Shown here piece by piece: positions 1 to 6,412 of a DNA stretch of 9,346 nt. Both the position numbers and the translations under genes were made by a program. Source of the stretch: Desulfovibrionaceae bacterium (GTDB lineage: Bacteria; Desulfobacterota; Desulfovibrionia; Desulfovibrionales; Desulfovibrionaceae); contig CAAGJV010000409.1 in NCBI GenBank assembly GCA_900770205.1, forward strand, positions 1 to 9,346, given 5' to 3'. Each line of letters starts with the position of its first letter. The first letter of the stretch is position 1. The notes below the pieces were generated by a model, which saw only the letters and a program-made list of their open reading frames with translations, was not told where the DNA came from and ran no database searches.

Positions 1-1062
1 CGCAATGAAAAGGCAGATACCAACGGCGGCTATTGTACCGCCGATGAGATGCATGGAAATAATGCGGCGCTCCATGCGGGAGAGCATACCGTTTTGCAAG
101 CCTTTTACCCAGTGGTACAGGACTTGTGCCGTCAGTAGGGCAAGCGGTACCATGGTGGGCATGAGGTAGCGTTCCTTTTTTTCCGGAACAAGAGAAATGA
201 GAAGAAGGGAAAGAAAAAACCAGCAGAGCAGGAATTTTTTACTGCTACCGGATGTTGTTGGGAGCCATTTTTCAAGAAGTGCGCACAGCGAAGGCAGCGC
301 CCATGCTCCAGCAAAGGCCGGAAAAGAAAGATAGAAGAAAAAAGATGCGGTATGCAGGCTGCTCCATGCGCTGACTTCTCCTCTGGCTACGGCCGCTGCC
401 TGCTGCGGCACAGCCAGATAGACATAGAGATACCAGAGTGAGCCAATGGCACAGCCTGTTCCTGTTATCAGCGCCAGGCGTTTCCAGGGAAGGGGCCTGA
501 GAAAAAGAAGTATGGAGGCAAGAAAGGGCAGAAGCATGGTGTAGAGCTGCACGGGCCCCTTGCTGAGAACGGATGCAGCCATGCACGCTGTTCCTATAAC
601 GAGCCAGTGCTTTTCCCGCCGAAGAAGCGCGGCCAGCGCTCCGGTCATGAATACCACGGAGTAAATATCCCAGGAATTGGTCGTGCCGAGCTTCAGGGTA
701 AGAAGCATGGTGGAAATAACAAGGCCTGCGTACAGGCCTGTTTTTTCCTTTTCACCGAGGGAGAGGGCAATATCGCAGCAGAAAACGCCAAGCAGCGAGG
801 TGACAAGGATGACGGGGATATGCAGCGCCAGCATGGAAGGGTGCGGATTCACAAGAAAGATGGGGGCGGTGAGCCATACGGGAAGCGGCGGTTTGTTAAG
901 GCGTATTTCCGTATAGAGATGAGGGATGAGCCAGTTGTTGTCCAGAGCCATGGACTGTGCGGAAATAAGCGTGCGGGCTTCCATGATGCCGGTACCGAAG
1001 ACATAGACCAGCGGCAGCAGAACAATGAGGGAAAAGAGATAGACGGCAAGGCGCTGTTTCAT
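1..1062 (-). CDS. ArnT-like GT39 family glycosyltransferase (partial, C-terminus beyond the left edge)
   Basis: A continuous minus-strand frame of 354 codons starts with ATG at 1062-1060 and is still open at base 1. The visible part is strongly hydrophobic with many membrane segments. An N-terminal segment (about residues 5-25) is followed by a periplasmic loop with an acidic residue (E28 in GIMEAR) and then NWLIPHL and NKPPLPVWL (56-64). That is the usual first-loop pattern of ArnT/PMT-type GT-C enzymes. A VPEKKERYLMP stretch near residue 295 resembles their conserved KRERYLLP region. Such enzymes move a sugar from a polyprenyl phosphate carrier to lipid A, a protein or another acceptor outside the inner membrane. 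An AGGGG ribosome site lies about 8 bases before the ATG. It is third in the set, 24 bases after the LAB_N gene. Family assignment is good; donor and acceptor are unknown. Confidence 0.85.
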   Translation of the reverse strand, partial: MKQRLAVYLFSLIVLLPLVYVFGTGIMEARTLISAQSMALDNNWLIPHLYTEIRLNKPPLPVWLTAPIFLVNPHPSMLALHIPVILVTSLLGVFCCDIALSLGEKEKTGLYAGLVISTMLLTLKLGTTNSWDIYSVVFMTGALAALLRREKHWLVIGTACMAASVLSKGPVQLYTMLLPFLASILLFLRPLPWKRLALITGTGCAIGSLWYLYVYLAVPQQAAAVARGEVSAWSSLHTASFFFYLSFPAFAGAWALPSLCALLEKWLPTTSGSSKKFLLCWFFLSLLLISLVPEKKERYLMPTMVPLALLTAQVLYHWVKGLQNGMLSRMERRIISMHLIGGTIAAVGICLFIA

Positions 1063-1086
1063 GGCAGAGGCCCCTTGAAAGTTTCG

Positions 1087-1734
1087 TTACGGCTGTTTTT
1101 CCGTGGCGGAGCGTTTTTCCCGCAGGCCGATGACAAGGTTCCGTATATACGATAAAAGCCCGAACGACTGCCCGAGGATGATGACGATATCGAGCCTGAG
1201 TATGCCGTACAGGCAGATGAGCACGGAACCGGAAAGGCTTATGCCCCAGAACCCCAGCGGAAGAACGGAAATTTTCCGGTGCGAAGAGTACCACCACTGA
1301 TAGATGAAGCGAAGAGTGAACAGCGCCTGGCCGATACAGCCGAAAATGAGCAGAGGGAGCGGAATATCGGGATTCTGAAAGAGAATATGGGAAAAATCTT
1401 CATACCGTGACGCCAATAATGCCGCGGCACTCGGCGGCGTGGCGATAAGGATGGCACGAAGGATGCGCGGGCAGGCTTTCCATATACCGTTGGCGTTCAG
1501 GTTCCAGAGGTAAATATAGTAGGAAATGAACTGGCCGAGAATAATGGCGAAATCATTCCTCAGCCAGCCATACAGCATGAGCAGGTAGGAACCGCAGATG
1601 CTGAACACCCAGAACAGAGCCGGAGAAATGATTTTTTTTGCTTTTTCCGTCTTTATCCACTGGTGGAGCATGCGCAGGAAGAAAAATCCCTGAGCAAGAA
1701 GACCTACCGCGGTGACGAGAAGATAATCGTTCAT
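1087..1734 (-). CDS. Tandem LAB_N (lipid A biosynthesis N-terminal) domain membrane protein
   Basis: The 215-residue protein is almost entirely membrane-embedded and contains two copies of one domain. Copy 1 (about 11-79) has GLLAQGFFFLRMLHQW, FWVFSICGSYLLMLYG and FAIILGQFISYYIYLWNL. Copy 2 (about 132-200) has GCIGQALFTLRFIYQWW, GFWGISLSGSVLICLYG and IVIILGQSFGLLSYIRNL. These are the hallmarks of the LAB_N family: GQ, RF.YQW, P..FW..S..GS, ILGQ and a final RNL. Each copy suggests about three helices, so six in total, with a polar linker near residues 105-125. The N-terminus would start inside the first copy. LAB_N has no proven activity that I know of. Its fold is usually grouped with the PQ-loop/SWEET transporters. 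It lies between the GT2 and GT39 genes (37- and 24-base gaps), so a carrier or lipid-sugar presentation role is plausible but inferred. AAGGG precedes the ATG at a usable distance. Confidence 0.85.
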   Translation of the reverse strand: MNDYLLVTAVGLLAQGFFFLRMLHQWIKTEKAKKIISPALFWVFSICGSYLLMLYGWLRNDFAIILGQFISYYIYLWNLNANGIWKACPRILRAILIATPPSAAALLASRYEDFSHILFQNPDIPLPLLIFGCIGQALFTLRFIYQWWYSSHRKISVLPLGFWGISLSGSVLICLYGILRLDIVIILGQSFGLLSYIRNLVIGLREKRSATEKQP

Positions 1735-1771
1735 GGCAGCCCTTGAAGGAGAGGCATTCTTATTATGGCGG

Positions 1772-2521
1772 CTATTTCCGCTTGAGGCTTTCTTCCGCTA
1801 TTGCATAGCGGATATGGCGTTTCTGCATCCAGCGGACGGCAAGGCAATCCATGAAAGGAGTGATGAGCCTGTTGCGCAGATTGAATTTGGAAACGCCGGC
1901 CACGCGGGGAAAGTGAGAGACGTCTATCTGCTTTACCCTGCCGCCTTCAAGCTGAATAAGAGCGGGGAAAAACCGGTGCATGCCGTTGAAGAACGGCAGG
2001 CGGCGCGCAAAGGCTGTATGCATGACTTTCAGCGGGCAGCCGGTATCGCGGGCGCCGTCTTTGATCATCATGCGGCGAAAGCCATTGGCTATGCGGGACT
2101 GAATTTTTTTGAAGCCGGTATCCTTGCGTTTGGCTCGAACTCCTGTCACGAGTTCATACTCGCCAAGGTAGGGGGTAAGCAGATCGAGTTCTTCGGGAGC
2201 GGTTTGAAGATCGGCATCGATATACGCGAGATAGGGAGAATAAACGTTATCTATTCCGGCCTTAAGCGCACTGCTCAGCCCGCAGTTACGGGCAAATTCG
2301 ATGAAAAAGAAGCCATCGTGCTCTGCGCATGCTTCACGAATGCGCATGCCGCTTGAATCGGAGGAGCCATCGTTGATGAAAAGAACGCAGGATGAGAGGC
2401 GTGAACGGGAAAGAAAAAGCGCAAGGCGCGAGGTAAGCGCCGGCATATTGTCTTCTTCATTATAAACGGGAACAAGGATGGTCAGTTCGTAGGATGCTGT
2501 ATGGTTCGTATCTTCGCTCAT
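1772..2521 (-). CDS. GT2 family glycosyltransferase, DPM1/ArnC-like, without membrane anchor
   Basis: The 249-residue protein carries the full GT-A signature of polyprenyl phosphate glycosyltransferases. It has VPVYNEE (17-23), INDGSSD (49-55), RNCGLSSALKAG (78-89), the metal-binding DADLQ (102-106), DTGCPLKVM (159-167) and PRVAGVSKFN (205-214). It would transfer a sugar from a nucleotide donor to undecaprenyl or a similar lipid phosphate on the cytoplasmic face. ArnC and GtrB types end in two membrane helices. This protein stops at about residue 249 with a charged tail, so it resembles the soluble DPM1 type. It is the first gene of the set with the LAB_N and GT39 genes, and a promoter lies at 2690-2718. 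The ribosome site before the ATG is weak (GAGAG). The sugar cannot be read from the sequence. Confidence 0.9.
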   Translation of the reverse strand: MSEDTNHTASYELTILVPVYNEEDNMPALTSRLALFLSRSRLSSCVLFINDGSSDSSGMRIREACAEHDGFFFIEFARNCGLSSALKAGIDNVYSPYLAYIDADLQTAPEELDLLTPYLGEYELVTGVRAKRKDTGFKKIQSRIANGFRRMMIKDGARDTGCPLKVMHTAFARRLPFFNGMHRFFPALIQLEGGRVKQIDVSHFPRVAGVSKFNLRNRLITPFMDCLAVRWMQKRHIRYAIAEESLKRK

Positions 2522-2597
2522 GATAGGCTCTCTGGTGTTTGCTCGTAAGCGTGTATCGGCATGGCGGCCTTCCCGGAGAGTACGGCGAGAGGGAGGA

Positions 2598-2652
2598 ATG
2601 ACCGATGAGGGTTCTGTATTCCGGTCATCGCAGAAATGGCCGTAAATACGGC
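2598..2652 (-). other. Inverted repeats in the leader of the GT2 gene
   Basis: Two inverted repeats lie in the predicted 5' leader. GCCGTA/TACGGC at 2639-2652 could fold as a short tight hairpin. ATGACCG (2598-2604) pairs with CGGTCAT (2622-2628), a 7-bp stem with a 17-base loop. The overlapping CGATGA (2603-2608) can instead pair with TCATCG (2625-2630), so two exclusive folds are possible. No T-run follows any of them, so they are not simple terminators. Such repeats could be a protein-binding site, an RNA switch or chance. Confidence 0.3.
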
Positions 2653-2689
2653 GTTGCGGAGGGCAGAAATACTTTCAGCATAGTTTTTG

Positions 2690-2718
2690 TTTTTAATGAA
2701 GGCGAGCAGAGCTGTCAA
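2690..2718 (-). promoter_or_regulatory. Candidate sigma-70 promoter for the GT2-LAB_N-GT39 genes
   Basis: On the minus strand an exact TTGACA (2718-2713) is followed by a 17-base spacer and TAAAAA (2695-2690), which matches 4 of 6 positions of the -10 consensus. Transcription would begin near 2683, leaving a leader of about 160 bases before the GT2 start. The -35 box lies just beyond the stop codon of the upstream flavoprotein gene, which supports a separate transcription unit for the three glycosylation genes. It was assigned by eye from consensus only. Confidence 0.5.
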
Positions 2719-2724
2719 TGAATG

Positions 2725-3984
2725 TTACAGTTTGTTACGGCATGAACAAGCTCTCTCTTTTTCATCTGCAAGGGCTTTTGCCACGAGAGTACCGCTGGCA
2801 AGCGCCCAGTGTATGTTGTAGCCGCCGAGCAGACCGGCGGCGTTGAGAATTTCTCCGCAGAAATACAGGCCGGGAATCATGCGGCTTTCGAGAGAACGGG
2901 AAAGAGAGGAGAGCAGAATGCCGCCTGCTGCGGCCTCCGCCTTCTTCATTCCTTCGGTTCCATCGGGGATGCAGGAAAAGCGGTGTACGGCATCAGCAAG
3001 GCGCATACGGTCTTTTTTTCCGATTTCTGCACATTTGCGCCGGGAGAGATCTTCCGGGCAGAGAACATCGGCGAGGCGGAGAGGCAGAACGCGGGAAAGC
3101 ACGCTGCGGACAATGAGCCTGCCGTTTTCCCTGGCATCGAGGAGCTCAAGAATGGGAAGTTCCGGCAGAAAATCAATAATGATTTCATCGCCAGGATGCC
3201 ACCAGCAGGATAAGGTAAGCATGGCGGGGCCGCTTGCTCCCCGATGGGTGAAGAGCATAGGCCGTATGCCTTCGGGATCGGGCCAGAGCTCTGTGCCGTT
3301 CTGCCTGAGCCCTGCACGCACATTGAGGCTTATGCCTTCAAGCCCGGAAAGGGGCCACTTGGGCGGCATAACCAGAGGTACCAGGACAGGTCGGAAAGGC
3401 TCCACTTTGTGCCCCCATGAGGAGGCAAGCCTGGCGAGAGCATCGCTTGCTCCTATGGCCGGGCATGCCGGAGAACCGGAGGCGAACACGAGCTTTCTGG
3501 CCGTTATTTTTTCCTGCCCGGCCCGGAAGGAAAAGGCGGAAGCCTGCGCTCTGCCGAAAGCGGCGCCCTGGGAAGGGAGGGTGAACCCGGAGGCCGTGCA
3601 GCCAAGGTAAAAATCTACATGGGCATCGTCGCACTGAATGGCCAGCCTGTCGGCCATGAAGGAGGCGGGCCGAAGGCCGAAAATCTGCCCGAAATCCCGC
3701 TCTTCAAAAGGAAGATGCAGTTCGCGAAGAAGTTCAAGCACCTTTTCGCAGGGGAAGGAATGCAAAATGGAACGGACAATGGCGGGGCTGTCTGTAAGGT
3801 AATGCCCTTCTGTCAGCGTACGGTTGGTAAAGTTTCCTCTGCCCCCTCCGGCAATGGCAATTTTGGCCCCCGGCTGCTTATGGCTGTCGATAATGGCAAC
3901 GGAAAGCCCTCTGCGGGCGGCGTTTCTTGCACAGATGAGGCCTGATGGCCCGGCTCCGATGATGGCTGCATCGTAACAGAACAT
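2725..3984 (-). CDS. HI0933/YhiN-family FAD-dependent oxidoreductase (BaiN-like)
   Basis: The 419-residue protein begins with a Rossmann dinucleotide-binding motif, IIGAGPSGLICARNAARRG (8-26). The family signature KIAIAGGGRGNFTN follows at 41-54. Near the C-terminus lies the second FAD signature (372-398), containing GLYFCGEIL and GGYNIHWALASG. Length and layout fit the HI0933-like flavoproteins (COG2081). Some gut homologues are named BaiN for proposed bile-acid reduction, but most members have no proven substrate, so I give no symbol. It starts 38 bases after the ispDF stop codon, with AGGA 5 bases before the ATG, so it is probably co-transcribed with ispDF. The tail after the last motif is short and cysteine-containing (ACSC). 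Confidence 0.9.
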   Translation of the reverse strand: MFCYDAAIIGAGPSGLICARNAARRGLSVAIIDSHKQPGAKIAIAGGGRGNFTNRTLTEGHYLTDSPAIVRSILHSFPCEKVLELLRELHLPFEERDFGQIFGLRPASFMADRLAIQCDDAHVDFYLGCTASGFTLPSQGAAFGRAQASAFSFRAGQEKITARKLVFASGSPACPAIGASDALARLASSWGHKVEPFRPVLVPLVMPPKWPLSGLEGISLNVRAGLRQNGTELWPDPEGIRPMLFTHRGASGPAMLTLSCWWHPGDEIIIDFLPELPILELLDARENGRLIVRSVLSRVLPLRLADVLCPEDLSRRKCAEIGKKDRMRLADAVHRFSCIPDGTEGMKKAEAAAGGILLSSLSRSLESRMIPGLYFCGEILNAAGLLGGYNIHWALASGTLVAKALADEKERACSCRNKL

Positions 3985-4022
3985 GGAAATCCTGAAGAAT
4001 GTTGAATGGTATCGGCAGGGTA

Positions 4023-5216
4023 TCAGGGCAAGCGGCGCAGCGCGGTAACAAGGGCAACGGCCTTGATGCCCTTCAGTTCGCCGGTAAAGCCCAGTTTTTC
4101 TTCCGTAGTGGCTTTGAAGGCGACCTGTTCCGGCAGAAGATTGAGCAGCCTCGCCACATTATGGCGGATGGCTTCCGCATGGGGAGAGAGCTTTGGCTTC
4201 TGCGCAATAACGGTGAGATCAACATGCGTAAGGCATACGTCTTTTTCGGCGGCTCTTCTCATCACCTCATCTAAAAGGACGGATGAGGAAATATTCTCAA
4301 AAGCAGGATCGTTATCGGGAAAAAGGCGGCCAATATCGCCCCCGCCGAAGCAGCCGAGAATAGCATCCATAAGCGCATGAAGCAGAACATCGCCATCGGA
4401 ATGGGCCAGGATGAGGTATTCCCCTCCTACGGTTACTCCCCCCAGCATAAGAGGGCGGTTTCCTCCGTAGGCATGCACATCGTAGCCGTAGCCGCAGCAG
4501 GGAAGGGGCGTTTTCTGATCTTTGAGCAAGGCGAGATCCTGAGGATTGGTGATTTTTGTATTGCTGCTGTCTCCCTCGATAACAAGAACGCTGTGCCCGC
4601 AGCGTTCAAGGAGGGATGCATCATCCGTAACGTTCCACCCGTTTTCCTCGGCACGGGCATGGGCGTTTTTCAGCACGGGGAGGGAAAAAGCCTGGGGGGT
4701 CTGTACAGAGCGCAGCGTTTCCCGTTCCGGCGTGCGCAGGATGAAGCCGGATCCATCGGTTTCCTTAATGGTATCGGTAACAGGCAGCCCGGGAACGACC
4801 CCGGGGATGTTTTTTTCCTGCAGGGCATGGGCCAGCCGTGTGACAAGGCTTGTGCGCACAAAAGGGCGTGCGCCATCGTGAATAAGCACGGCATGGCAGT
4901 CTGCCGGCAGAACATCGAGCCCATGCCGAACGGAATCCTGCCGGCGTTCTCCTCCTGCCGTGAACAGCAAGGGGACGCCCAGGGATTCTTTTCTGTTCAG
5001 GGCGAGGGCATCTTCTCTTGCCTGTTCCAGAGATTCTTCCGGAAAAACAAGAACAAGGCCATGGACAAGAGGAGAAAGGGCCATAGCCTTTGCCGAATGC
5101 CACCAGAGAGGGCGACCTTTGTAAAGCAGAAACTGCTTGGCCACGCCTTGGGAAGCTTCGGCCATTCTCCGGCCCTGGCCTGCGGCAAGAATGATACCCC
5201 AGTACTGATATTGCAT
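4023..5216 (-). CDS. ispDF: Bifunctional IspD/IspF enzyme of the MEP isoprenoid pathway
   Basis: The 397-residue fusion performs two non-consecutive steps of isoprenoid precursor synthesis: MEP cytidylyltransferase (IspD) and MECDP synthase (IspF). The IspD part (about 1-230) shows the CTP loop GIILAAGQGRRM (7-18), K27, HDGARPF (113-119), TDTIK (147-151) and VQTPQAF. The IspF part (about 240-397) shows the zinc ligands D246 and H248 in GYDVHAY, AHSDGDVLLHAL (271-282) with H280, GDIGRLFPDNDP (293-304) and ATTEEKLGFTGE (369-380). Both halves look complete. One deviation is GELKG where the family usually has GRGEG after GFT. It follows rnpB, with a hairpin about 20 bases before its ATG. The ribosome site is weak (GAG six bases before the ATG). 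It lies just upstream of a flavoprotein gene. Confidence 0.97.
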   Translation of the reverse strand: MQYQYWGIILAAGQGRRMAEASQGVAKQFLLYKGRPLWWHSAKAMALSPLVHGLVLVFPEESLEQAREDALALNRKESLGVPLLFTAGGERRQDSVRHGLDVLPADCHAVLIHDGARPFVRTSLVTRLAHALQEKNIPGVVPGLPVTDTIKETDGSGFILRTPERETLRSVQTPQAFSLPVLKNAHARAEENGWNVTDDASLLERCGHSVLVIEGDSSNTKITNPQDLALLKDQKTPLPCCGYGYDVHAYGGNRPLMLGGVTVGGEYLILAHSDGDVLLHALMDAILGCFGGGDIGRLFPDNDPAFENISSSVLLDEVMRRAAEKDVCLTHVDLTVIAQKPKLSPHAEAIRHNVARLLNLLPEQVAFKATTEEKLGFTGELKGIKAVALVTALRRLP

Positions 5217-5236
5217 GCTGATCTCGGGATAAAGAG

Positions 5237-5268
5237 CATGGGAAGGGAACTATCGCTCCCTCCCCATG
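5237..5268 (-). terminator. Hairpin after rnpB, possible terminator or attenuator before ispDF
   Basis: On the minus strand, CATGGGGAGGGA pairs with TCCCTTCCCATG (12 bp with one G-T pair) around an 8-base loop. It begins 6 bases after the predicted 3' end of rnpB. The sequence after the stem is CTCTTTATC, a poor T-run, so termination may be partial. That would allow some read-through into ispDF, which starts 20 bases later and has no obvious promoter of its own in the 58-base gap. Confidence 0.6.
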
Positions 5269-5274
5269 ATAAAA

Positions 5275-5627
5275 GGAGTCGGACTATAAGCCGGGTTTTG
5301 TGCCGTTTGCGAGAAACGGCGGCTGTCATTCCTCTAGGGATGCAGTTGCCTGCACCCTCAAGCAACCTACCCGGAAACCATGAGCCGGGCCGGCCGGTTT
5401 CCCTATTTGGTCTTGCTTCGGATGGGGCTTGCCTGGCCTGATATGTTGCCATATCAGCCGGTGAGCTCTTACCTCACCGTTTCACCCTTACCGTTTTGAA
5501 AACGGCGGTCTGCTTTCTGTTGCGCTTTCCAGAAGTCGCCTTCTCTGGCTGTTAGCCAGCATCCTGCCCTGTGAAGCCCGGACTTTCCTCCCCGGATGTA
5601 ATCCGCAGCGACAGCCCGTCCAACTCC
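5275..5627 (-). ncRNA. rnpB: RNase P RNA, bacterial class A
   Basis: The minus strand carries the conserved elements of RNase P RNA, the ribozyme that cleaves tRNA 5' leaders. Near the 5' end is GGAGGAAAGTCCGGGC. Further along come GGTAAGGGTGAAACGG and GAGGTAAGAGCTCACC, then GACCAAATAGGG and GGGTAGGTTGCTTGAG. AGAGGAATGACAGCC and AACCCGGCTTATAGTCC lie at the 3' end. The ends were set by the P1 helix: GGAGTTGGAC (5627-5618) pairs with GTCCGACTCC (5284-5275), ten pairs with one G-T. P12 (5439-5456) and P18 (5337-5357) are each capped by a GCAA tetraloop, as in typical class A RNAs. The length of about 353 nt is normal. The gene starts 14 bases after the zinc-ribbon stop codon, so it is either transcribed from inside that gene or processed from a longer transcript. 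Confidence 0.97.
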
Positions 5628-5641
5628 ATGGAGATGTTCTG

Positions 5642-6412
5642 CTACTGCGCGCTTTCTTCTTCCATTTTCTGGGGCGCAGGGGCGTTCGGATCCTGATACA
5701 GATGCCCCCAGTACATGAGCCTCTGGCAATTGGGGCAGCTCATGATATGGGAACCGCGCTGAAGATCGATGAAAAACTGCGGAGGAATAGCGATATGGCA
5801 GCCGGAACAGATGCCGTCTTCTACAGGAACGATGACGGGATGGCGAAGCCTGTCGCGGATAAACTCATACCGGCTGAGGACAGGGGCCGAGATAAGAGAG
5901 CTGACTTCGGCGCGCTGCTTTTCCAGGGCTTCCAGCTTTGCTTTTGCCTCGCCAAGGCGCTTTTCCATATTTTTCTGCTGGTGATCGAGTTCTGCCTTCA
6001 GCTCTGCCCAGGCTTCTTCCACGGTATGGAGGTTGCTTTCCTGAAGGGAACGTTCCTCCTGCAGCGCCATGCGTTCTTCGGCACGGCTTCTGTTCTGCAT
6101 TTCCATGCTGTTCATTTCCCGCAGCATGGCCTGATATTCCCGTTCATTCTCTACCTGCATCAGCTTGTTCTTGCTGTTGTCCAGGCGGGATTCATCTTCC
6201 TGTATTTCCATTTCAAGCCGTTTCTGCTGTTCCTGAACATGCTGGAGCCTGTCCAGAATATAGCTGCGCTGGGCATCCTGCGTATTGAAACGTTTCTGCA
6301 GGGCCTGCATTTCCTTGGGGGCGGCTTCCATTTCCGCCTGAACGGCATGGATGCCGTCGTCAACATGCTGAAGGGCCACAAGCTGGCGGATTTGTTCAAT
6401 ATAGAGGCTCAC
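5642..6412 (-). CDS. C4-type zinc-ribbon coiled-coil protein (DUF164/zf-RING_7 family)
   Basis: The 256-residue protein is a long, charged, Gln/Glu-rich coiled coil (about 20-172). A C-terminal C4 zinc ribbon follows, with CSGC (202-205) and CPNC (226-229). A conserved PP (210-211) and YW (234-235) lie in and after it. This is the COG1579 arrangement seen in Helicobacter HP0958 and Chlamydia CT398, which have been linked to flagellar or secretion factors and RNA binding. The role in this organism is not shown. The start is GTG at 6412-6410. An ideal GGAGGT site six bases upstream supports it, and the GTG shares bases with the Nif3 stop codon, so translation is probably coupled. rnpB starts 14 bases after the stop codon. 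Confidence 0.93.
   Translation of the reverse strand: MSLYIEQIRQLVALQHVDDGIHAVQAEMEAAPKEMQALQKRFNTQDAQRSYILDRLQHVQEQQKRLEMEIQEDESRLDNSKNKLMQVENEREYQAMLREMNSMEMQNRSRAEERMALQEERSLQESNLHTVEEAWAELKAELDHQQKNMEKRLGEAKAKLEALEKQRAEVSSLISAPVLSRYEFIRDRLRHPVIVPVEDGICSGCHIAIPPQFFIDLQRGSHIMSCPNCQRLMYWGHLYQDPNAPAPQKMEEESAQ

Noticed and set aside
607..1155. Plus-strand frame of 182 codons
   Set aside because: It is antisense to the GT39 gene and the end of the LAB_N gene, is very rich in charged residues and Gly, and has no family features.
1733..2356. Plus-strand frame of 207 codons
   Set aside because: It is the antisense shadow of the GT2 gene, whose motifs are unambiguous.
2518..2718. Small minus-strand frame of 66 codons ending in an ATGA overlap with the GT2 gene
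   Set aside because: It starts with TTG, has no ribosome site, its first codons coincide with the -35 box of the promoter candidate, and the protein matches nothing I know. It is better read as the GT2 leader.
2843..3610. Plus-strand frame of 255 codons
   Set aside because: It is antisense to the flavoprotein gene, with Ser/Arg-rich low-complexity translation typical of a shadow frame.
4377..5441. Plus-strand frame of 354 codons
   Set aside because: It runs antisense through ispDF and into rnpB, so it cannot be an independent gene; both opposite features have strong motif support.
4997..5452. Minus-strand frame of 151 codons over rnpB and the start of ispDF
   Set aside because: It overlaps the structured RNase P RNA and ispDF in another frame; no protein motif is present.
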